A stretch of 64,000 nt of DNA from an uncultured Ignavibacteriota bacterium (GTDB lineage: Bacteria > Bacteroidota > Ignavibacteria > UBA10030 > UBA8401): contig CAISDA010000078.1 in NCBI GenBank assembly GCA_903884005.1, forward strand, positions 22,405-86,404, given 5' to 3'. Shown here piece by piece: positions 1 to 9,201 of this stretch; within the stretch, counting starts at the first letter, position 1; every line of letters begins with the position of its first letter. Position numbers and translations under genes: made by a program. The notes under the pieces were generated by a model. The model had not been told where the DNA came from, ran no database searches, and was given only the letters and a program-made list of their open reading frames with translations.

Positions 1-1
1 G

Positions 2-2722
2 AATGTTCCCCCCGGCACGTATTCCATGACGGTCTCTATGCTCGGCTACAAAACAGTCAATAGCAGCAATGTTTCCATCATTATCGACAGGACTACGACA
101 AGAAATTTTCAGCTTGAAACATCGATGATCGAACGCGAGGCCGTGAACATCGTCGCCGAGCGCCCCGTGGTCGACAAAGATCTCACCGCCAGCGAGCAGA
201 TCGTGACAAGCAAAGTGCTGGAAAATTCCGGAGCCCGTTCCATCCAGGCCGTGCTCGAGACACAGGCCGGACTCTTCAGCGACAATTCAAATCTTGCATG
301 GCAGCGTGGAGCGACAAAAGGGTATGTGCGCGGCAGTTCCATCGTCCAGGCGGTGTATATGATCGACAATCTTTCGGTCAACAGCGGACTCGTCTCCGAT
401 AATTATTCAGGCTTCAACACGTCGACGATCGAACAGATCTCCGTCATGACCGGCGGCTATAACGCCGAATACGGCGAAGGGCGTTCGGCCGTTGTCAATA
501 TTGTCTCGAAGGAAGCGTCCGAAGGCATACACGGATCCCTCATGGGGCGTGTTCGCCCCTCCGGCGTGTACCATTTCGGCAGGAACATGTACAGCTCTGA
601 GAACAACGATGTCGTGAGTACGGGAATAGGCTATTGGACCACACAGTCGAATGATATCAACAGCAGCTACTATCGGAAGAATCCGGATTCACTCTTGCAG
701 GCGTATCGGAAACAGACTACGCCGAACGACGTGCTCGCGAACTATGCCAACCGTCCCGAATACGAGTATGAAGGGACGCTCTTCGGACGAGTGACCGACC
801 AATTGACCTTTCTTGCCTCCGGCCGATTTAAACAAGGCGTCGGCATTTTTCCCGAAGCGATCCCGTACAATCCCGAATTCAATATCCAGGGATACCTCAG
901 CTATAAGCTCTCTCCGGCCCTGAAGCTGCGCGTCGGTGGCTTCGTCGGAGGATATGAAAGCGCAGATTATACGTCGTCGAATTTAAATACGTCGGAGATG
1001 GGGCAGGAGGCGGGATGGCTCGCCCCGATGAGGATCGACGAGCAATACGCCCGCGCTAAATACAATCTCTTCGGCGCGGCATACAGGCAATGGCCCGAGC
1101 TCAGGCGCTGGTCGCAACTGTACGCAAAAGTGACCGATGTGTTGAACGAACAATCGTTGTTTGAAGTGACGGCGAGTTATCTGAAAGACCGCATGGACCG
1201 CTCGGACAGAGAGGGCCGTATTCCGGATACGCTCTGGCTGCCCGACGTTGTCTCCATGTTCCCCCGGTATACGCTGCAATCGTATTACCACACGTGGACG
1301 AAGAGTTTTTCACAGTCCTACCAGATTAAGGCCGATTATACAAACCAGGTCACGAAAACGCATAATATCAAGACAGGTTTTATGTTCAAGTCGGAAGACT
1401 TTAATTATGAAAATTTTGCCGCCGAATCGAAGGCGGCGCGAACCAATGACATGAATAAATTCGACGGGAAACCGTACGAGGGGAACCTCTATGTGCAGGA
1501 CAAGATAGAATTTCCCGGCCTTGTCGTGAACGTCGGTGTCCGCGGCGACTTCTTCAACCAGAACAGGAACGCCCCGAAGGACATGTTCGATCCGCTCGCA
1601 TTCGAGGTGGGCACACCGGGCCACGATCCCGGCGCGCCGCTGGGAATTCCGGGCACTCCCGAACTTGAGAGAACGAAATTGCAGGTTGCCATTGCGCCCC
1701 GCCTCGGCATTTCGCATCCGATGAGCGAGAATTCCGTTCTCCATTTCGTGTACGGCCATTTCTACCAGCGTCCCTCATGGACGAAAATGTTCGGCTTTCC
1801 CTTCGTGAATTATACCACGGTGCGGGACAGCGTGCTCAATCCGTACGCGAAACAAACCACCTACATGGACGAATGGCAGGGGTATTATGGAAATCCGGAT
1901 TTAGGCTACGAGCGGACGATCCAGTACGAGCTCGGTATGGATTACAACATTGCCGATATCGTGAAGCTTGACGTGACAGGCTACTATAAGGACGCATCGC
2001 ATGAAGCCGGTGTCATCACCGGAGTGTATGCAGCCACCTACACTGCGACCAAGCCGCTGATGGTAAGCAATTCGGGATATTCGGATGTGCGCGGCATCGA
2101 AACGAAACTCGATTCCCGGTTCGACGGGATGTTCAATTTTGGCTTGAGCCACGAAATCTATTGGTCGTTCAACGGCGAAGTCGGCTTCAGCCGCTTATAC
2201 GAGGATGGGTCGACGAGTGTCGATGTTCCGAAAGGCAACCGCCAGCAGTCGGGCGCGTGGGGCGATTACCAACGGATCAAGGGATGGGCGAGTTTCACGA
2301 TCGATAAAGATCAGGGCCCCGAGATCGCCGGGGTCAAGCCGTTCAGTGACGTCAATGTGTTTGCGAATTTTTGGTGGAGAAGCGGAGACCAGTACACCTA
2401 TCACGCGCCGGGAGATCAGTCCACCGAGCCGAATAATATGCGGTGGTTCAATTATTATGAGGTCGATCTCAAGGTGTCGAAGGGCATCCAGTTCGCCGGC
2501 GTGACGACAGAACTCAGTGTCAGCGTCAAGAATCTGCTTAATTCGAAATTTCTGCGCCTGCTCTACGGGGACGATATGACGCGCTACATTCAAAATCCGA
2601 ATCTACCGGACAGTCAGCGCCTGCCGCAGACAACGGATTTTTCCGAGCCGAACATTTGGGAATGGTACTCGTATGAAGTGCCGCCCCAGCAGATCTTCTT
2701 CCAAGCGTCGATAAAATTTTAA
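2..2722 (+). CDS. TonB-dependent outer-membrane receptor (5' end outside window)
   Basis: The reading frame is open from base 2, so the gene is cut by the left edge. The first residues (NVPPGTYSMTVSMLGYKTV) are the end of a carboxypeptidase-regulatory-like beta-sandwich domain, and the apparent ATG at 26 lies inside it. A plug domain follows (GYVRGSSIVQAVYMIDNL, then VMTGGYNAEYGEGRSAVVNIVSK), then a long beta-barrel ending in an aromatic-rich strand with terminal F (FFQASIKF), typical of outer-membrane insertion. The 906 visible residues match the usual length of such receptors. The substrate cannot be told from sequence. The next two genes, a secreted protein and a PorV-like protein, follow on the same strand and may form a unit with it. 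The family is clear; the specificity is unknown. Confidence 0.92.
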   Translation, partial: NVPPGTYSMTVSMLGYKTVNSSNVSIIIDRTTTRNFQLETSMIEREAVNIVAERPVVDKDLTASEQIVTSKVLENSGARSIQAVLETQAGLFSDNSNLAWQRGATKGYVRGSSIVQAVYMIDNLSVNSGLVSDNYSGFNTSTIEQISVMTGGYNAEYGEGRSAVVNIVSKEASEGIHGSLMGRVRPSGVYHFGRNMYSSENNDVVSTGIGYWTTQSNDINSSYYRKNPDSLLQAYRKQTTPNDVLANYANRPEYEYEGTLFGRVTDQLTFLASGRFKQGVGIFPEAIPYNPEFNIQGYLSYKLSPALKLRVGGFVGGYESADYTSSNLNTSEMGQEAGWLAPMRIDEQYARAKYNLFGAAYRQWPELRRWSQLYAKVTDVLNEQSLFEVTASYLKDRMDRSDREGRIPDTLWLPDVVSMFPRYTLQSYYHTWTKSFSQSYQIKADYTNQVTKTHNIKTGFMFKSEDFNYENFAAESKAARTNDMNKFDGKPYEGNLYVQDKIEFPGLVVNVGVRGDFFNQNRNAPKDMFDPLAFEVGTPGHDPGAPLGIPGTPELERTKLQVAIAPRLGISHPMSENSVLHFVYGHFYQRPSWTKMFGFPFVNYTTVRDSVLNPYAKQTTYMDEWQGYYGNPDLGYERTIQYELGMDYNIADIVKLDVTGYYKDASHEAGVITGVYAATYTATKPLMVSNSGYSDVRGIETKLDSRFDGMFNFGLSHEIYWSFNGEVGFSRLYEDGSTSVDVPKGNRQQSGAWGDYQRIKGWASFTIDKDQGPEIAGVKPFSDVNVFANFWWRSGDQYTYHAPGDQSTEPNNMRWFNYYEVDLKVSKGIQFAGVTTELSVSVKNLLNSKFLRLLYGDDMTRYIQNPNLPDSQRLPQTTDFSEPNIWEWYSYEVPPQQIFFQASIKF

Positions 2723-2831
2723 TCGCTCAGGGTGCAAGTTCCCGCCGCTTGCGGCGAAAAATATACGATGAATATCGGGATGCCCCGCTGCTTGCGGCGG
2801 TGTAATTCACTGCGTGTCTGAAAGAGAGAAT

Positions 2832-4745
2832 ATGAAAAAATACATTGCAGCACTAGTGTTGACGCTGATCGTTACGGGCGTGATGCACGCCCAGGTGACG
2901 TGGGGAAAACAGTCGTTGACGAGGGGGAAATTGTGGTCGACGGTATGGAATTCGCTCCAATACGGAGATCCCACAGAGACGCAGAACGGATTCTTCACGC
3001 TCGATTATCCGGGGTATTCCAAATCGACGAACGTCAATGATGCGCTGAATTACGCAGAGGCCGGCGGGTATGCAATCTACGGTGTGAGACAGGGTGTTGC
3101 ATCCTCATATACGATCAATTCCCGGTTTTTCCCCTCCGGACAGGATATCTTCCCGATCGAGGAAGCGGCGCTCACAAAGAATTACAATCTCAAGAACATC
3201 GGTGTTGCCGGAGAAGAGATCGTCACAGGCGGCCATCATGTGAACGGCCTCAATGTCGATGTGTCGCGCCGAAGTATGGTGTGGAGTTATCCCGGATTGA
3301 GCGACTTCATCATACACGAAGTGACGATCACCAACAACGAATTGTCGTCGGTCGATTCACTCTTGTTCGGCATGCGCTACGGACTCCGCATCACGCAGCG
3401 GTCCGGTACCAGAGGCGATGAAAAATACGGATGGGACCCGACGGAGAAACTGTTCTATTTTTACGACCATTGGAGTTTCAGAATGGTGGATGAAGTGCCG
3501 ATCGTGTATAATTTCGGCCCCGGTCCGCTTCGCGGCGATATCGGCGATGCGCGCGACATCTATCAGCAGGGAATACGCGAACACGAACTCGATGCGCCGG
3601 GATATCTCACCGTTGTCGTCCTCGATTCCGCTCAGGGGCATGTGTATCAGAACATCCTCGAACATACCGGGCAGGGCGTCACAGAGGGGGCCGCTACCGT
3701 CGATCAAATCTTCATTCAGGGAGTGTCGTCTGCGGCGCGAGTGAAAGAAGTGATGACGCACCAGCAGCCCCGGCTCTCGTGGGATGCAGCACGTGCGGCA
3801 GGCGGCGAAGGCGGAAATAAATACGAGCGGCGTCCCGAATTTTTGGTGAGCGTGGGGCCGTTCACTCTTACTCCCTTCGGTTCGGTCAAGATCGTGTTTG
3901 CCGAAATCATCGGAGAAATGGACCGCGCAAAGATCGTCGAAGGCGGCGTGGCCAACATCGACCTCATGGCCACTGCATCGCGCGATACCATGCTCGCGCA
4001 TGTCCGTGCGGCGCGGAAATTATACGCGCACAACTATCTTCCATCCGCGCATCCGCCGCCGACCCCGACGGACGGAGAGAACAGTCTTGCGATCACGACG
4101 GAACCGGGACGCGTCATCATCGACTGGCCGCCCATCCCGGCAACGTATAAGGATCCGATACTCGGAGTCAATGATGTGGCGGGATACAGGGTCTATCGAT
4201 CGGACTATTTCACGATCGGCCCCTGGACGCTCGTCGCGGACATTAAAAAAGATTCCGTCGTTCTCGTGAGCGGCAAGGTGCGGTTTGTCGATCAGGGCCT
4301 GCCGTTCGGCGTCGGCAATTATTATTGCGTCACGAGTTACGATCTCGGCGGCAATGAGAGCGGAAAGGTCAACAACACTCGCTTCCCCATTTATCCGCTG
4401 CGCGGTCCGAATACGGAATTCCCTCACAACGTGTACGTTGTGCCGAACCCGTTCCGCCAGCACAGCAATCTGACCGGATCGGGAGAACAATACCGTATGG
4501 AATTTATCGGCATACCGGCTGTCTGCACGATCAAGATCTACACGCTCATGGGCGAGGTCGTTCAGGAAATCAGTCACGATGACGGCAGCGGATCCGAAGC
4601 ATGGGGGAGCATCAAGCGTCTTGATTATCAATTGAACAAATGGACTCTTGGCATCGCGCCCGGCGTCTATCTCTATCGTGTCGAATCGCGCGTTCCCGGA
4701 CACATGGGTGAATCATACATCGGCAAATTGGCAATCGTAAAGTAA
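2832..4745 (+). CDS. Secreted protein with probable C-terminal sorting domain, function unknown
   Basis: This 637-residue protein begins with a clear signal peptide (MKKYIAALVLTLIVTGVMHAQ). I chose the ATG at 2832 because it directly precedes the signal sequence and follows a GAGAG ribosome-binding stretch; an upstream in-frame start at 2814 would add six polar residues. A fibronectin-type segment lies around residues 420-520 (ITTEPGRVIIDWPPIP, then VAGYRVYRSDYF). The last 90 residues (VYVVPNPF, IYTLMGEVV, GVYLYRVES, KLAIVK) resemble a type IX secretion sorting tail. It lies 14 bases upstream of the PorV-like gene. I do not recognise a catalytic domain. Export is well supported; the job is not known. 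Confidence 0.8.
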   Translation: MKKYIAALVLTLIVTGVMHAQVTWGKQSLTRGKLWSTVWNSLQYGDPTETQNGFFTLDYPGYSKSTNVNDALNYAEAGGYAIYGVRQGVASSYTINSRFFPSGQDIFPIEEAALTKNYNLKNIGVAGEEIVTGGHHVNGLNVDVSRRSMVWSYPGLSDFIIHEVTITNNELSSVDSLLFGMRYGLRITQRSGTRGDEKYGWDPTEKLFYFYDHWSFRMVDEVPIVYNFGPGPLRGDIGDARDIYQQGIREHELDAPGYLTVVVLDSAQGHVYQNILEHTGQGVTEGAATVDQIFIQGVSSAARVKEVMTHQQPRLSWDAARAAGGEGGNKYERRPEFLVSVGPFTLTPFGSVKIVFAEIIGEMDRAKIVEGGVANIDLMATASRDTMLAHVRAARKLYAHNYLPSAHPPPTPTDGENSLAITTEPGRVIIDWPPIPATYKDPILGVNDVAGYRVYRSDYFTIGPWTLVADIKKDSVVLVSGKVRFVDQGLPFGVGNYYCVTSYDLGGNESGKVNNTRFPIYPLRGPNTEFPHNVYVVPNPFRQHSNLTGSGEQYRMEFIGIPAVCTIKIYTLMGEVVQEISHDDGSGSEAWGSIKRLDYQLNKWTLGIAPGVYLYRVESRVPGHMGESYIGKLAIVK

Positions 4746-4759
4746 CGGAGAACAACCTC

Positions 4760-5773
4760 ATGTATTCGACGAAAAAATTAGTCCTTGCGGGCTTCACATC
4801 CTTTGTCGTGCTGACTGCGTGTATGCATGGACAATCTGGGATTGCACCCGTGGACATCCAGCGCAACGGCCAATCGGGATGGCAATTCCTGAAGATCAAC
4901 GGCGATGCGCGGCAGGCGGCGCTGGGAGGCGCGTATACCGCGATTTCACACGGAGACGCCAATGCCGTCTTCGGCAATCCGGCCGCACTCACCGACGTGA
5001 AGTTCCTTGATATTCAGGTGAACGCCCTGCAATGGGTCGCCGGCATCAGCCACCAATCTGCAGCGGTGGCGTACAACATCGGTGATGTGGGAGTTGTCGG
5101 GGCAAGTATCGCCCGGCTCAATTACGGAGATATCGAGGAAACGATCAATGCATCCTCCGGATCGAGCGGAACCACGCCGATGATCACCGGCAGCACGTTC
5201 ACCGCAAGCGATATCGCCGTGGGGCTTTCGTTTGCAAGAAAGATCACCAATGCTCTTTCTGTCGGCGGCGATATCCGCTACGTCCGGCAGCAGATCGCAG
5301 AACTGTCCATGAATAATTGGGCGTTGGATATCGGCACCCTATACTATACCGGATTCAGAAGTCTGCGCATCGCGATCACGGCCAGAAACTTCGGGCCCGA
5401 TTCGCGGTTCGGCGGATGGAGCGAGCAATACCAAACCGAATCCAATTACGTCAGAATGCCCCTCGATTTCCGTGCGGGCATGGCAATGGATTTTTTTGAC
5501 GGCGAGGGAAGTCCCCATCTGCTGACAGTGGCAGTGGAAGCGGAGCATCCGAACGACGGGAGAGAAAAATTTCAGTTTGGTGCAAGCTATGCATTCAACG
5601 GGACATTCTTTATCCGCGGCGGATACAAGCTCAATTACGACGTGCAGAGGTTTACATTCGGGGCCGGGATCACCTATCCGATGGGGGGAGTGCTCGGGAC
5701 GATCAACTATGCGTACGTCGACTTTGGCGAGCTGACGCAGGCCCACCAGTTCTCTCTCGGATTTACATTTTAG
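4760..5773 (+). CDS. PorV/PorQ-like outer-membrane protein
   Basis: The 337-residue product has a signal sequence ending in LTAC, which could be a lipobox. It then carries the hallmark N-terminal block of the PorV/PorQ (UPF0164) family: FLKINGDARQAALGGAYTA followed by GDANAVFGNPAAL. The rest is a series of amphipathic strands ending in a terminal F (FSLGFTF), fitting a FadL-like beta-barrel of about 14 strands. In type IX secretion PorV works with the attachment complex that receives sorting-domain proteins. Many bacteria of this group carry several paralogues beside TonB receptors and secreted proteins, as here. I cannot say whether this is the PorV of the secretion machine or an accessory paralogue. 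Confidence 0.82.
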   Translation: MYSTKKLVLAGFTSFVVLTACMHGQSGIAPVDIQRNGQSGWQFLKINGDARQAALGGAYTAISHGDANAVFGNPAALTDVKFLDIQVNALQWVAGISHQSAAVAYNIGDVGVVGASIARLNYGDIEETINASSGSSGTTPMITGSTFTASDIAVGLSFARKITNALSVGGDIRYVRQQIAELSMNNWALDIGTLYYTGFRSLRIAITARNFGPDSRFGGWSEQYQTESNYVRMPLDFRAGMAMDFFDGEGSPHLLTVAVEAEHPNDGREKFQFGASYAFNGTFFIRGGYKLNYDVQRFTFGAGITYPMGGVLGTINYAYVDFGELTQAHQFSLGFTF

Positions 5774-5842
5774 CCCTCGGGCATTCCCGCGCCTGGGCAC
5801 GTACTGTGTCGACGATCACCATGAACCTGATAACAAAATATT

Positions 5843-6790
5843 ATGAAAAATACAGTTGTGGTCATAGGAAGTTATAATACCGATCTGACGATCAAGACCC
5901 GAAAAATACCACGCCCCGGAGAAACAATTATCGGCGGCGTATTTTCAGAAGGCGGCGGCGGAAAGGGGGCCAACCAGGCCGTTGCCGCCGTTCGCGCGGG
6001 TGCATCGGTGTGTTTCGTTGCCAGGGTCGGCAGCGATGTGCTCGGCAATGAGGGGATCACAAGGTTAACAGCGGAATCGATCGACACGCGATACGTGTAT
6101 CGCGACACTGAAGCGTCGACTGGTGTCGCGTTTATCGTGGTCGATGAGCGGGGAGAGAACAGTATCGTGGTCGCATCCGGTGCGAATGCCAGGCTGAGTC
6201 CGGCTGACATTACATCCGCTGAAAATGAAATAGCTTCGGCCAGGGTCATTCTCGTGCAGCTTGAATCCCCGCTCGAAGCAGTCCGGGCGGCGATCAGGAC
6301 AGGTCGTGAGAACGGAGTGACGGTCGTGTTGAATCCCGCTCCCGCGCAATCGCTCGAACCGAGCCTGTTGCGAGAGGTGGACATCATCACGCCGAACAAG
6401 GTCGAGGCTGAAATGCTGACCGGAATAAAAGTGACAGATGAGGAAAGCATGCGTGCGATCGTGAAAAAATTTTTCGATTTTGGGATCAAGAACGTGCTCA
6501 TCACCCTCGGTTCTCAGGGCGTCTACGCCGGGCTGCCGAAGACGATGGAACTCATTCCGGCATTCAACGTTCAGCCCATCGACTCCACCGGAGCAGGAGA
6601 TGTCTTCAGCGGATCCCTTGCCGCGTTCCTGTCCGAAGGAATGTGCATAGAAAAAGCGGCAACCATGGCGGTCGCATCCGCGTCACTATCGGTGACGAGA
6701 ATGGGCGCGCAAAATTCCGCGCCGCAGAGAATGGAAATAGAACAGTTCATCGCTTCGCACGTATCGGTGAAAGCCGAAGCCTTCAATTAA
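5843..6790 (+). CDS. rbsK: Ribokinase (PfkB family)
   Basis: A cytoplasmic sugar kinase of 315 residues that phosphorylates D-ribose to ribose 5-phosphate with ATP. The N-terminal substrate motif (GSYNTDLTIKTRKIPRPGET, then GGGGKGANQAVAAVRAGA) and the C-terminal anion-hole/catalytic motif DSTGAGDVFSGSLAAFL with its Asp base are intact. VTRMGAQNSAP near the C-terminus is the ribokinase version of the potassium/ATP site. The ATG at 5843 has no obvious Shine-Dalgarno sequence. No ribose transporter is adjacent, but about 13 kb downstream four ADP-ribosylglycohydrolase genes could yield free ribose or ribosyl compounds. That link is inference. A related PfkB specificity cannot be excluded. Confidence 0.9.
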   Translation: MKNTVVVIGSYNTDLTIKTRKIPRPGETIIGGVFSEGGGGKGANQAVAAVRAGASVCFVARVGSDVLGNEGITRLTAESIDTRYVYRDTEASTGVAFIVVDERGENSIVVASGANARLSPADITSAENEIASARVILVQLESPLEAVRAAIRTGRENGVTVVLNPAPAQSLEPSLLREVDIITPNKVEAEMLTGIKVTDEESMRAIVKKFFDFGIKNVLITLGSQGVYAGLPKTMELIPAFNVQPIDSTGAGDVFSGSLAAFLSEGMCIEKAATMAVASASLSVTRMGAQNSAPQRMEIEQFIASHVSVKAEAFN

Positions 6791-6830
6791 AAAATTCCGA
6801 GTCATCATCACATTCATAACGGAGGTACAG

Positions 6831-9041
6831 ATGAAAATTGGTAAACTGTTGTTCACGATCCTTGCTGTTGTGGCGCTGCTCGGCCATACTGCGGCCGCAC
6901 AGGACGGCAAGAATATGTCGCTGCTCGGCAATTACGGCAGGGGCGAGGGAATCTCGAAAGCGGTGTTCGCCGCGGGCTCGGTCGTCTATTATGGGCTTGG
7001 TGCGAAAGTGCAGATCGCGAGCTTCTCGGACCCGAAAAACCCGGTCAAGATCGGAAGCGTTCCGGTGTCGGCTGTTGTCGAAGGATTGGTGCGAACCTCG
7101 ATCAACTCGACACAGTACATCGTTGCCAGCGGCGGTACAAAAATGTGGATCATCAATGTGCAGAATCCCACAACGCCATTTCTCGTATCGACGGTGGAAG
7201 TGTCTCCCGGTTCGGTGTGCGAAGGCATCGCAACCAGCGGGACGTACGCCTATATCGCCGGCGGCAACGGAGGACTGAAAATCTACGACATCACAAATCC
7301 GGCAGCGCCGGCGTTTGTGTCCGAAGTGACCACGCTCGATTATTGTGAGTCTGTCATCGTCTCTGCGCCGTACATCTATATCGCCGCGAACACCACCACG
7401 GACTATTCAGGGAAAAGCTTCATCTACGATATTTCAACACCAAAAACACCGGTGTATAAATCGACGATCATGGGCTACGGCGGATATCACCAGTATATGA
7501 ATGTCCGCTCCGGTTATGCATACATCTGCGACTATAATAACGGTTTGCAGGTGGTCAATGTGGCCGATGTGACAAAGCCGGTGAATGTGATGAACATTCC
7601 GTTGGGATATGGCTGCGGTGGAATCACATTTGATGGAAACTATGCGTATGTCGCCGTCGGCGATTCGGGCATGTATGTCTTCAATGTCGTGAGTCCCGCT
7701 TCACCTGTGTTGACGGGCAAGATCAAGACGCCCGGAACAGCCAAGGCCGTTTATTATGGAGCGATCACCATCGCAGGCACACCGACCGGACATATTTATG
7801 TGTCGGACGCCGGTGTGGCTCCGGGGGTCAGCGCGATCAATGTGTTGAACCCCGCAGCGCCTGTGACCTCGGCGTTTCTTGCAGCCGTTCCCGCTCCAAC
7901 GGGTACGGCATATGTGCCGTTCTATGCGAATGGAAAGGTGTTCGTCGCCTATGGCACTGCGGGCCTCAGGATACTCGATGTGACGAATCCTGCAAACGTT
8001 ACGCTGCTCGGGACCGCCGTTCTTGGCGGAGACTCGCGCTCGGTCGTTGCCAGCGGAAATTATGCGTACGTCGCGGCAAGGGACTCGGGCGTCTTCGTTG
8101 TCGATGTGACAAACCCTGCAAGTCCCGTGAAGCTCAAGACTATTAAAACGCTCTCCGCGCGCGGTATCGCCCTCGGCGGTTCAAAAGTGTATGTTGCGGC
8201 GAGCGACAGCGGCATGGTCGTTATCGATATTACCAATCCGACGACAGCATCCATCGTTGCGTACACGGGCAAAAGTGTGTATGGAGAGAACGTTGCAGTG
8301 AGCGGCACTATTGCAGGACTGACAGACTATAGTCAGATCACGTTTTACGACATCACGACTCCCGCTGCACCCGTCAAAAAAGGGGGAACAAAGGGATCGT
8401 TCAAAACGGGAAATGAGGGATTCTCCATTACTGGAAATTATGCCTATGTGCCCGATGGCGACAGCCTCAAGATCTATAGTATCGCCACGATTACCGCGCC
8501 TGCGCTTACTTCAAAGGTCTATACCGGCGGATATGGGTATACCTCTGCTGTTGTGGGAAATTTCTGCTACGTTGCTTCCGAAGCGACAGGCGTACGGTCG
8601 ATCAATATTTCCAATCCCCTGGCGCCTGTGGAATCCGGGTATTACGACGGTGTGCCGCAATCGCGCGGGTTGGCCGCGGACGGGAAATACGTCTACGTTG
8701 CCGAGAAAACCGATGGATTGACAGTTTATTCCAATGATGTCGCCACATCCGTCCATACTGCAAATGCAGTGATGCCGGAAACCATGGTGCTCCATCAAAA
8801 TTATCCGAATCCGTTCAATCCGACGACAAACATTGCGATTGAACTGAAAGAAAAAGCGTTCGTGTCGCTGGAAGTCTTTAATTACCTCGGGCAGCGTGTT
8901 GCCGTTCTCCTGAACGGGCAAATGCCATCGGGAGCATTCAACGTTCCGTTCGATGGCGCTGCGTTCTCGAGCGGTATCTACGTCTATCGCCTGCAGGCAA
9001 ATGGCGTGACGATCGCCAAAAAAATGACGCTGTTAAAATAA
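6831..9041 (+). CDS. Secreted LVIVD-repeat beta-propeller protein with T9SS type A sorting domain
   Basis: The 736-residue protein has a signal peptide (LFTILAVVALLGHTAAAQ) and a strong GGAGG ribosome-binding site nine bases before the ATG. From about residue 40 to 640 it repeats a 40-45-residue unit of the type SGNYAYVAARDSGVFVVDVTNPASPV. This is the LVIVD repeat, predicted to build beta-propeller blades. The last 80 residues are a type IX sorting domain: LHQNYPNPFNPTTNIAIEL, VFNYLGQRVAVLL, SGIYVYRLQA and KKMTLLK. It should therefore cross the outer membrane and be anchored at or released from the surface. Its ligand is unknown; proteins of this kind usually bind rather than catalyse. Confidence 0.88.
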   Translation: MKIGKLLFTILAVVALLGHTAAAQDGKNMSLLGNYGRGEGISKAVFAAGSVVYYGLGAKVQIASFSDPKNPVKIGSVPVSAVVEGLVRTSINSTQYIVASGGTKMWIINVQNPTTPFLVSTVEVSPGSVCEGIATSGTYAYIAGGNGGLKIYDITNPAAPAFVSEVTTLDYCESVIVSAPYIYIAANTTTDYSGKSFIYDISTPKTPVYKSTIMGYGGYHQYMNVRSGYAYICDYNNGLQVVNVADVTKPVNVMNIPLGYGCGGITFDGNYAYVAVGDSGMYVFNVVSPASPVLTGKIKTPGTAKAVYYGAITIAGTPTGHIYVSDAGVAPGVSAINVLNPAAPVTSAFLAAVPAPTGTAYVPFYANGKVFVAYGTAGLRILDVTNPANVTLLGTAVLGGDSRSVVASGNYAYVAARDSGVFVVDVTNPASPVKLKTIKTLSARGIALGGSKVYVAASDSGMVVIDITNPTTASIVAYTGKSVYGENVAVSGTIAGLTDYSQITFYDITTPAAPVKKGGTKGSFKTGNEGFSITGNYAYVPDGDSLKIYSIATITAPALTSKVYTGGYGYTSAVVGNFCYVASEATGVRSINISNPLAPVESGYYDGVPQSRGLAADGKYVYVAEKTDGLTVYSNDVATSVHTANAVMPETMVLHQNYPNPFNPTTNIAIELKEKAFVSLEVFNYLGQRVAVLLNGQMPSGAFNVPFDGAAFSSGIYVYRLQANGVTIAKKMTLLK

Positions 9042-9201
9042 TTCACAGGACATTGCCGCCCCGGGAGTTGGAATGCGATGACGCTGCAGTGCGTGCTCTC
9101 TCCATAGGCCCGACCGGTATTGTTTTTGCATCGGAAAAATTTTACAACATATTGGATCGCATAATCTACCTTTTTCCACACCTCACAATGATGGAGGTTT
9201 T

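Noticed and set aside
2743..2797. CGCCGC-TT-GCGGCG and CCGC...GCGG inverted repeats as a terminator after the first TonB receptor
   Set aside because: The stems are short and no T-run follows on the plus strand; too weak to annotate.
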